Source of the DNA: an uncultured Phycisphaerales bacterium
GTDB lineage: Bacteria; Planctomycetota; Phycisphaerae; WQYP01
Assembly: GCA_903868035.1 (NCBI GenBank)
Contig: CAIPTQ010000314.1
Span: 1 to 19,309 of the forward strand
Reading direction: 5' to 3'
DNA length: 19,309 bases
How positions within the stretch are numbered: the stretch's first letter is position 1; each line of letters begins with the position of its first letter. Below, piece by piece: positions 13,393 to 19,309 of this stretch. The translations under genes were made by a program, and so were the position numbers. Below the pieces are notes generated by a model, which saw nothing but the letters and a program-made list of their open reading frames with translations, was not told the DNA's origin and did not search any database.

Positions 13393-15021
13393 ATGCGCGG
13401 GAAGGGCCACGAGCAGAGGAAGCAGCGCCGGATGATTGCCGCCGGGGCGCTGGCGGCAGCGCTGACGGGCGCGGCCTTCAGCGGGGCGCTGGGGCGGGGA
13501 CCGGCATCCATGACCCAGCCTGCCACCGCCACCGCCACTGCTACCGCCCCGGCCACCACGAAAATGGCCCCGGCGGTGCCGGCGGATGTGATACTCAAGG
13601 GGTTTCCGGGCAATGCCAATACGCTGGTGTCGCGGAGCGACGCCCGCAATTTCAGCGTGGAGGGCCGCGTGCGCGAGGTGCGGACAGTTTCGCTGGATCC
13701 TCCGGTGACCGGCACGGCGAGCCGTCCGGCGGGCGGCGGAAAGACGGAGGTGCGCGTCGTGCTGGTGGGGCGCGCCCAGGCCGACGACGTGGCGGCGCAT
13801 TTCACCTGTCATATGGACAAGGCTTCCGAGGAGGCCGCCCTGAAGCTCAAGCCGGATCAACTGGTGCGGATCACGGGCTACATCGGCACGGTGGTGGCGG
13901 CGCAGGAGCGCATCGATGTGATGAACTGCCATGAGCTGCGGGAGACGGGCACGCTGACCGTCGGCGAGCAGCTCACGGGCACGTGGCGCTGCACGGAGGT
14001 GACGCTGGACGGCGCGGCGCTCAAGAAAGCCAACCTGGCCAAGGGGATCAAATCGGACAACGTGCCGGACGGCAATTACCTGGCGCCGTGGCGTCTGGAC
14101 CTGAGTTTCAAGGCCGACCACACGGTGACGGCGGAGCTTACGGACAACACCAATCAGGCGCTCAAGAAAACGACGGGGCGGAGCGTGCTCGTCAAGGACG
14201 GCACCGACGAAGCGCGCCTGCGGCTGGACCTGGCGGGCGCGGCCGGCCAGGAGACGGCCGCGACGCTGGCCGGGGGGCAATTGAAGCTCACGCTGCCGGG
14301 ATTCGCCGATAAATTTGTCCTGCCGGAGATGCGTTTCACGAAGCTGGAGGGGGCGGCGCAGACGGTGGACTACTGGGCGATGAAGGGGCAGACGATGCAG
14401 TGGTTCGGCGCGAACATCACCGCCGGCAATGCGGACAACCTGGCGAAGGTGCTGTCGGACACGATGGATATCAGCGCCAACGCCCACCAGGGATTTCTGT
14501 TCACCATCGGGGCGGGCATTCTGCGGCGGGGGAGGACGACCGCGGTGATCGGCGCTTATGGCAAGCTGCTGATGCTGGAGTATTCCGACGCGCAGACCAT
14601 GGCCAATGCGGGCACGCGGATGAACCTGGCCAGCGGCCAGGTACATAGCTGGGGCACGTTGATGGTGCCGGAGGTGAAGATCGAATCGCTGACTCTGGAC
14701 AGCCGCAACACCATCGACATCACCAAGCCGCTGACGGGCAAGCTGACGGTGCGGGGGCTGCGGAAGATGCCCGAGGCGCAGTACGTGGTGGTGGCCGCGA
14801 CGGCCGGGGGCACGTTGGCGGTGGCCCTGGAGAAGGCGCCGGGGCCGGATCCGCAGACGCAGGAGGTGCGGTTCGAGCCGCTGCCGGGGTTGCAGGGGAA
14901 TCCGCGGCTGATGCTGTTTTTCATCGGCCGGCAGGCGAAGGCGAACGACCTGTTCGGCGACAACGCCAACCGCGTGGTGAGCGAGCCGACGGTGATGCTG
15001 CTGGATGTGCTGGGCAGGTGA
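13393..15021 (+). CDS. exported protein with OB-fold-like domain, function unknown
   Basis: A 542-residue protein. The ATG at 13393 is chosen because GGAGG lies 5 nt upstream; the ATG at 13381 overlaps that site. A basic start (MRGKGHEQRKQRR) and hydrophobic stretch form a signal peptide or anchor to about residue 36, followed by a Thr/Ala linker. Residues about 88-183 (VEGRVREVRTVSL ... KLKPDQLVRITGYIGTV ... VMNCHEL) look like an OB-fold of the tRNA_anti-like type. From about 194, LTGTWRCTEVTLDG with later beta-strand patterns suggests a lipocalin-like or beta-sandwich module; the C-terminal 200 residues resemble nothing I recognise. It is a single gene, divergent from the DUF4926 operon, and its stop abuts the stop of the convergent transferase gene. 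Probably periplasmic or envelope; role unknown. Confidence 0.75.
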   Translation: MRGKGHEQRKQRRMIAAGALAAALTGAAFSGALGRGPASMTQPATATATATAPATTKMAPAVPADVILKGFPGNANTLVSRSDARNFSVEGRVREVRTVSLDPPVTGTASRPAGGGKTEVRVVLVGRAQADDVAAHFTCHMDKASEEAALKLKPDQLVRITGYIGTVVAAQERIDVMNCHELRETGTLTVGEQLTGTWRCTEVTLDGAALKKANLAKGIKSDNVPDGNYLAPWRLDLSFKADHTVTAELTDNTNQALKKTTGRSVLVKDGTDEARLRLDLAGAAGQETAATLAGGQLKLTLPGFADKFVLPEMRFTKLEGAAQTVDYWAMKGQTMQWFGANITAGNADNLAKVLSDTMDISANAHQGFLFTIGAGILRRGRTTAVIGAYGKLLMLEYSDAQTMANAGTRMNLASGQVHSWGTLMVPEVKIESLTLDSRNTIDITKPLTGKLTVRGLRKMPEAQYVVVAATAGGTLAVALEKAPGPDPQTQEVRFEPLPGLQGNPRLMLFFIGRQAKANDLFGDNANRVVSEPTVMLLDVLGR

Positions 15022-15780
15022 TCAGGCGGCGGGGGCTTCGAGGGCGCGCCATTGGCCGTCGGTGGAGAGGATTTCGCAGGGCCGGAAGCGGGATTTGTAG
15101 TTCATGGCGGGGCAGTCCTGGATCCAATAGCCGGCGTACCAGTAGTGGAGCTTCATGTCGCGGGCCCACTGGATTTCGTACAAGGCGCTGAAGGTGCCCA
15201 GGGAGCGGCGGGCGTGGCGCGGGTCGAAGTAGAAGTAGACGCTGCTGAGGCTTTCGGGGCACAGGTCGCACAGGCCCACGCCCAGCAGGCGGCCCCCGGG
15301 GTCGCGGTACTCGAATTCCACGGCTTCGACGGGGGAGCGGTAGAGGAAGTCCACGAATTCCATGAGGTCCGCGTTGGGGCCGGCGGTTTTGCCGTGCCAT
15401 TGGCGCTGGTAGGTGTCGTAGAGTTCCCATTTTTCGCGGGTGGCCTCGGGGGTGCCGGCGTGTACGACGAGGTCCTGGTTCCGCCGCCGGACGCGGCGCT
15501 GGCTGCGGGAGGGCGTAAACGCGTCCACGGGCACGCGCAGGGGCGCGCAGTCGCGGCAGCCGGCACACATCGGCTGATAGATATAAGAGCCGCTGCGCCG
15601 GAAACCGGCATCCTGCAGCAGTTGATATGCCGCGCCGGGGACGGCCTGGGCCTCAAAGGCGCGAAACGTCGCCAGCCGGCCGGGCAGATAGCCGCAGACC
15701 TGCCGGCCGGTGACGGTGACGTCGCCGGGCGCCACGGGTAGCGGCCAGGAAGGCCAATGACTGACGTGTTGCGCGCTCAT
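15022..15780 (-). CDS. bpt: aminoacyl-tRNA-protein transferase (Bpt/Ate type)
   Basis: A cytoplasmic enzyme that transfers Leu (Bpt) or Arg (Ate) from tRNA to N-terminal Asp/Glu of proteins, marking them for ClpS/ClpAP degradation (N-degron pathway). Family motifs are in order: CGYLPGR (residues 29-35), YQLLQDAGFRRSGSYIYQP (52-70), Cys72-x2-Cys75-x2-Cys78, LRVPVDAFTPSRSQRRVRRRNQDL (81-104), YRSPVEAVEFEYRD, then GLCDLCPESLSSVYFYFDP and YWYAGYWIQDCPAMNYKSRFRPCEIL near the C-terminus. The length of 252 is normal. The start is uncertain among ATG 15780, ATG 15789 and GTG 15798; none has a strong Shine-Dalgarno. Bacterial members usually act as leucyltransferases; sequence alone does not settle this. 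The gene's stop abuts the stop of the gene on the other strand. Confidence 0.9.
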   Translation of the reverse strand: MSAQHVSHWPSWPLPVAPGDVTVTGRQVCGYLPGRLATFRAFEAQAVPGAAYQLLQDAGFRRSGSYIYQPMCAGCRDCAPLRVPVDAFTPSRSQRRVRRRNQDLVVHAGTPEATREKWELYDTYQRQWHGKTAGPNADLMEFVDFLYRSPVEAVEFEYRDPGGRLLGVGLCDLCPESLSSVYFYFDPRHARRSLGTFSALYEIQWARDMKLHYWYAGYWIQDCPAMNYKSRFRPCEILSTDGQWRALEAPAA

Positions 15781-15966
15781 GCCGACCATTCTATGCACAG
15801 GGCGGCATGAGGGGATAGGGGTTTGATGGCGGGTGGATCGCGGGACAAGGCGGGTGGGCAGGAAATATTAATTTTGTGGGCGATATGTTTGTCTTCCGTC
15901 AGAGTCATGCTAAAGTCTTTTGACGATTTGCGGCCCAGGGGCCGATAGCTGGGGCATGAGGTTGGC

Positions 15967-16860
15967 ATGACTTTGATTGAGGCGACATTTCCGGCAGCGC
16001 GCGGGGACACGGCCTGCGGCCTGGCCGGCAGCCTCCACAGGCCCGCCTTCCCCAAGGTACACCGGCGGGCCAAGCACCTGTGGCATCGACTGGTGGAAGG
16101 CGTGGGTGCCCGCGCGGGATTTTTGTCGTTGTGGGTGCGCCGGGGGCTGGGGATCGTCCAGCCGCGCACGCTGGATCCGGCGCTGCTGGCCGAGGGCCTG
16201 ACGCTGGTGCTGCCGGGCATCGAGGCGGAATCGGTCTTCACGTACGGCATGTGCGACGGGCTGCATCAGGGCGGGGTGCGCGGGGCGATCCGGGTGTTCA
16301 ACTGGGGGCTGGAGTTCCCGGGCGGATACCTGGCCAACATCACGCGCCTCGACCGCAACCGCCGGCGCGCCGGGGACATTGCCCGGGAGATTTGCCGGTA
16401 TCAGGATGCGTATCCCGGCCGGCCGGTACACCTGGTGGCGCAGAGCGGGGGGGCGGGCATCGCGGTGTTCGCGGCCGAGGCGCTGCCGGAGGGCCGGCGG
16501 ATTGATTCGATCGTGCTGCTGGGCGCGGCGCTCTCGCCGACGTACGACCTGTCCGGGGCGCTGGCGCGGACGCGCAAGGGCCTGCTGAATTCGTACTCGA
16601 CGCGCGACACGTTCGTGCTGGGCTGGGGGACGCGCATCTTCGGCACGACCGACCGGAAATTCACCCGGGCCGCCGGCTGCACCGGGTTCCAGATGCCGGC
16701 CAACCTGAGCGCCGAGGCGCGGCGGCTCTATGATGAGAAGCTGATCCAACTCCCCTGGATGCCCGAAATGGCGGATACGGGCCGCCACTACGGCGGGCAC
16801 ATCTCCTGCGGTTGCGAGACGCACCTGGCGGAACACGTCGCGCCGTGGATGCGGTCGTAA
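15967..16860 (+). CDS. alpha/beta-hydrolase-fold protein, substrate unknown
   Basis: A 297-residue protein, probably cytoplasmic. The ATG has GAGG (15958-15961) 5 nt upstream. The first 60 residues lack a signal peptide and are basic. LTLVLPGIEAES (residues 78-89) resembles the first strand and oxyanion loop of alpha/beta hydrolases. HLVAQSGGAGIAVFAAEAL (155-173) is the nucleophile elbow, with Ser160. The usual G-x-S-x-G is here A-Q-S-G-G. Candidates for the other triad residues are not certain; HYGGHISCGCETH near the C-terminus may carry the His. Similar hydrolase-like proteins of unknown function occur in planctomycetes. It could be an esterase/lipase or an inactive relative. It is divergent from the transferase gene and convergent with the secretin operon, with 7 nt between stops. 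Confidence 0.72.
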   Translation: MTLIEATFPAARGDTACGLAGSLHRPAFPKVHRRAKHLWHRLVEGVGARAGFLSLWVRRGLGIVQPRTLDPALLAEGLTLVLPGIEAESVFTYGMCDGLHQGGVRGAIRVFNWGLEFPGGYLANITRLDRNRRRAGDIAREICRYQDAYPGRPVHLVAQSGGAGIAVFAAEALPEGRRIDSIVLLGAALSPTYDLSGALARTRKGLLNSYSTRDTFVLGWGTRIFGTTDRKFTRAAGCTGFQMPANLSAEARRLYDEKLIQLPWMPEMADTGRHYGGHISCGCETHLAEHVAPWMRS

Positions 16861-16867
16861 GCCGGGG

Positions 16868-17581
16868 CTACCAAACTCCATTCGCGGGCCGCGGGGCCGG
16901 GGCGGGCGCCGTTTGCCGGGAATTACGCAGGTACATATCCAGCAGATTCTGTTCGATGGGCACCACGAACATCTGGACCGACTGCCCCAGGACGGCCCGG
17001 CGGGGTTCCATCACGATGCCGAACCGCGCGGGTTTTTTGAGGTCATAGTTATTATTGCCGTCGGTGAGATGCTGGACCATCTGGTGGGAGGGCTCGGCAT
17101 CGTAAAGAATCAGCAGGGTGCCCTCCTGGAAGTCGCCCTTGTCATTGACAATCACCGGCGGCTTGAGCCCCTCGGGGATATAGACATAGCGTTTGCCGCT
17201 CACCGGGCAGGTGAGGCTGATGCGCTCGCCGCTGGGGGATAATGGGGGAAGCTGGTCCAGGGTGGGGGGGAGCGCTTTGTTGACGCTGTAGTAAAGCAGC
17301 AGCGCGCCGGTGAGCTCATCGAGGTTGCTGGCGCAGGTATCCGCCCAGTCGAGCGCAGGATCGTTGGCGCCGGGAACCACCGGCATCACCTCCCCGCCCG
17401 GGGCGGGCTTGACGCTGACGGGGGTGTTGGCGGCGCCGACTTGGAACCCGCTCCGGTTGCCGCCGTAAAACGCGTCCAGTTCCGCACTGGCGTTGGCACG
17501 GCGGTCGGGCGCCGTCGCCTCACAGGCGACCATAGCCAGCGCCAAACCCAAGGCCGCGGCATATGCAAACACTATCTTCAT
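16868..17581 (-). CDS. lipoprotein with pseudopilin-like core, coupled to the secretin gene
   Basis: A 237-residue protein. The start is the ATG at 17581, whose ATGA overlaps the secretin stop (17578-17581), indicating translational coupling. The signal ends in LAMVAC with lipobox Cys20, so it should be a lipid-anchored envelope protein. After an Ala/Pro-rich linker, residues about 83-170 (CASNLDELTGALLLYYSVN, LTCPVSGKRYVYIPEG, LLILYDAEPSHQ) strongly resemble the C-terminal domain of planctomycete type II pseudopilins, with Cys83 and Cys125 that might pair. There is no prepilin cleavage site or N-terminal pilin helix. Its position after gspD suggests a secretin partner, perhaps a pilotin-like role. 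That role is inference; no pilotin family is recognised. Confidence 0.78.
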   Translation of the reverse strand: MKIVFAYAAALGLALAMVACEATAPDRRANASAELDAFYGGNRSGFQVGAANTPVSVKPAPGGEVMPVVPGANDPALDWADTCASNLDELTGALLLYYSVNKALPPTLDQLPPLSPSGERISLTCPVSGKRYVYIPEGLKPPVIVNDKGDFQEGTLLILYDAEPSHQMVQHLTDGNNNYDLKKPARFGIVMEPRRAVLGQSVQMFVVPIEQNLLDMYLRNSRQTAPAPAPRPANGVW

Positions 17582-19309
17582 GGCAGCCTGGGTGTGAGAT
17601 TTCCACGTTCGACGCGAATTTCGGTCTGCGGCTGGGTCGTGGTTTTGCCGGCGTCCATGCCCTTCATCTGTTGGTCCCACGTGCCGGGTTGGACGGCCGT
17701 CGGCACCAGCTTGAGATCCATCATTTCCTCGTCAGACATCTTTTGGAGGACGTTGGGGTTCATGGCCACGTGCGGCGTGAGGAAGATCAGCAGTTCGGTC
17801 TTCACCTTTTCATTGGTGGTGCGCTTAAAGAGCATCCCCAGGTAGGGAATGTCGCCCAGGACGGGTATCTTATTGATGATCTGCTGCTTTTGATCCTGCA
17901 TCAGGCCGCCGATGACGATGGTCTCGCCATTCTTGATGGCCACGCGGCTGACGGCCGAGCGGGTGGTGAAGGTCGGGGCGTTGACGTTGGAGGATATGGG
18001 CACGCCCGAGCCGGCATCAAGCTGGGAGACCTGCGGGGCGATGTCCATGGTGACCAGGCCGTCGGGATTGATGTGGGGCCAGACCTCCAGGATGATGCCG
18101 ACCTGGGTGTAGGAGACGGAGTTGATGGTCTGGCCGGTGTTGGTGATCTGGGTGTTGGTGATGTAGGGCACCTGCTGGCCGATGATCATGTAGGCGTCCT
18201 GGTTGTCCTGGGTGAGGATGTAGGGGCGGGAGAGGACTTCGAGCTTGTTCTGGTGGGCCAGGGCGCGGAGGGTGGCCTGAATCTGGCTTTCGACCAGGCC
18301 GATCTTGAAGCCGCCGCCGGAGTTTTTAATGCCAAAGTCGCTGCCGCCGAGGACGCCGAGGACCAGGTTGTTGCCGTTGATGTCCACGGATTGGCGGAGG
18401 TTGTCACTGAGGCCGAATTCAAAGCCGATGTCGTCGCCGTTGGTGTGGGTGACTTCGGCGACTAGAACCTTGATGAGGACCTGGGGCACGGGGCGGTCGA
18501 GTTCATCGATGATGCCGCGGACGCGTTCCTCATAAAGTCTGTCGGTGGTGACCAGTACGGAGTTGGTGTCGGCGTTGGGCACGAAATAGGCTGCGCCCGC
18601 CAGCGCGGAAGCCGCGGTGCCCACGCCGCCGATGCGACCGGTATTGGCCGCGGTGGTTCCGCCGCGCCCGCCGCCAGTACCCGCACCGAAACCGGTGCCG
18701 CCGCCGCCGCCAAAGCCGCCGCCACCCGCGCCGCCGCCACGTCCGCCGCCGCCGCCGCCACCACCACCACCACCACCGCCGAAGGCCCGGCCGGAACCGC
18801 CCGCGGTGTCAGTGCCGCCGCCGGTGGTGGCGGTATCGCCGCCGAGGCCGCCGGCAAAGGCGCTGCCGGTGGTGTCATCGGTATAACCGCCGCGACCGCC
18901 GGTGGTGCCGCCGCGACCGCCAGTGGTGCCGCCGGTGCCGCCGAAGCCGCTGGTGCCGCCGCGACCGCCAGTGGTGCCGCCGCCGAACCCGGTGGTGGCG
19001 CCACGGCCGGTCGTGCCGCCGAGGACTCCGCCACCGCCGACGCCGCCGCCGCCGCCAAAGATGCTGTTGAGCACCGGGACGATGCTGGTCGCCTGGGCGT
19101 TGCGGAGATTTTTGATGAAAAAGACGCTGGTATTGAGCAGGTCGATGGGGATGGATTCAATGCGATTGAGCATGTCCACGGCCTGGGCCACCTGGTCGGC
19201 CGGACCGTTGAGAATAACGGTGTTGGTGCGGGGATCGGAGTCGGCATAAATGCGTCCGACCAGCGGGGCCGCGCCGCCGCCGCCGCCGCCGCCGCCGCGG
19301 GCAGCACCG
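17578..19309 (-). CDS. gspD: GspD-family secretin with giant glycine-rich insert (5' partial)
   Basis: The outer-membrane channel of a type II secretion or type IV pilus system. The N-terminus lies beyond the right edge; the frame stays open to position 19309. From the edge: a glycine tract, then VGRIYADSDPRTNTVILNG (N-domain signature), then a second N-domain whose FFIKNLRNAQATSIVPVLN is interrupted by a Gly/Thr-rich insert of about 150 residues (18610-19056) before AYFVPNADTNSVLVTT resumes. Next comes PQVLIKVLVAEVTHTNGDDIGFEFG. The secretin barrel follows, with KLEVLSRPYILT, GQQVPYITN, SYTQVGIILEVWPHI, GETIVIGGLMQD, KIPVLGDIPYLGMLFKR and KTELLIFLTPHV near the C-terminus. A lipoprotein gene is coupled directly downstream. 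Confidence 0.93.
   Translation of the reverse strand, partial: GAARGGGGGGGGAAPLVGRIYADSDPRTNTVILNGPADQVAQAVDMLNRIESIPIDLLNTSVFFIKNLRNAQATSIVPVLNSIFGGGGGVGGGGVLGGTTGRGATTGFGGGTTGGRGGTSGFGGTGGTTGGRGGTTGGRGGYTDDTTGSAFAGGLGGDTATTGGGTDTAGGSGRAFGGGGGGGGGGGGGRGGGAGGGGFGGGGGTGFGAGTGGGRGGTTAANTGRIGGVGTAASALAGAAYFVPNADTNSVLVTTDRLYEERVRGIIDELDRPVPQVLIKVLVAEVTHTNGDDIGFEFGLSDNLRQSVDINGNNLVLGVLGGSDFGIKNSGGGFKIGLVESQIQATLRALAHQNKLEVLSRPYILTQDNQDAYMIIGQQVPYITNTQITNTGQTINSVSYTQVGIILEVWPHINPDGLVTMDIAPQVSQLDAGSGVPISSNVNAPTFTTRSAVSRVAIKNGETIVIGGLMQDQKQQIINKIPVLGDIPYLGMLFKRTTNEKVKTELLIFLTPHVAMNPNVLQKMSDEEMMDLKLVPTAVQPGTWDQQMKGMDAGKTTTQPQTEIRVERGNLTPRLP
18610..19056 (-). repeat. glycine-rich low-complexity insert in the secretin N-domain
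   Basis: About 445 bp of degenerate GGN/ACN codon repeats encoding Gly with Thr, Arg, Ala and Phe (for example GGTTGGRGGT, GGGGTGF). It includes an uninterrupted stretch of GGN codons at about 18741-18783. Shorter Gly loops are known between strands of N3 domains in secretins; a loop of this size is unusual. It is probably an expanded flexible loop inside the channel vestibule. Confidence 0.8.
19273..19299 (-). repeat. (GGC)n tract at the right edge, second Gly run of the secretin
   Basis: Near-perfect CCG/GCC trinucleotide repeats on the + strand encode about 7-9 consecutive glycines just before AAPLVGRIYADSD. This is another GGC expansion, possibly continuing beyond the window. Confidence 0.75.

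Noticed and set aside
13258..14646. A 462-codon - strand frame opposite the OB-fold protein gene, and a 323-codon one at 15910-16881
   Set aside because: Arg/His/Gln-rich translations without domain patterns; the + strand alternatives have good ribosome binding sites and sensible start regions.
18617..19249. CCG-repeat blocks suspected as a CRISPR array or minisatellite locus
   Set aside because: No constant repeat/spacer periodicity; the pattern is explained by glycine codons of the secretin on the other strand.

Overview
The window looks like a piece of a high-GC, free-living, polymer-degrading bacterium. Planctomycetota, probably class Phycisphaerae, is the best fit. That is an inference from several traits together: two neighbouring exported proteins with PEP-CTERM-like tails of the VPLP type, an exported PQQ-type beta-propeller opening with the DWPQW motif common in planctomycete proteins, a type III glutamine synthetase, exported glycosidases with glycine-rich inserts, and a secretin with a huge glycine-rich loop. 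No rRNA, tRNA, CRISPR array, complete insertion sequence or phage gene was seen.

Layout. 1-1897 (+): two PEP-CTERM-like surface proteins, the first cut by the left edge and carrying a Cys/Gln pair reminiscent of thioester adhesion domains. 1898-2226: a spacer with a 64-bp double-hairpin repeat. 2227-3453 (+): an exported PQQ-like propeller protein. 3454-3859: a leader with dyads and a weak sigma-54-like element. 3860-6046 (+): glnN, with a strong terminator. 6176-10445 (-): two tandem paralogous exported clan GH-A (GH30-like) glycosidases, probably one operon. 10512-10575: a second, inverted copy of the repeat. 10863-11888 (+): an HTH antitoxin plus PIN-domain toxin pair. 12082-13261 (-): a DUF4926 protein followed by a WbpP-like UDP-sugar 4-epimerase. 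13393-15021 (+): an exported protein with an OB-fold-like N-terminal domain. 15022-15780 (-): an arginyl/leucyl-tRNA-protein transferase (Bpt/Ate type). 15967-16860 (+): an alpha/beta-hydrolase-like protein. 16868-19309 (-): the 3' part of a GspD-family secretin gene, translationally coupled to a lipoprotein whose core resembles a pseudopilin C-terminal domain.

How the parts relate. Most of the window is individually ordinary housekeeping and export genes rather than one pathway. The exported glycosidases, the propeller protein, the PEP-CTERM proteins and the secretin fit a cell that secretes and anchors proteins to use external polysaccharide. The best candidates for something undescribed are the secretin plus coupled lipoprotein, the recurring glycine (GGN-repeat) expansions in unrelated genes (including a C11 homopolymer inside a coding region), the 64-bp inverted repeat pair, and the thioester-like PEP-CTERM protein.
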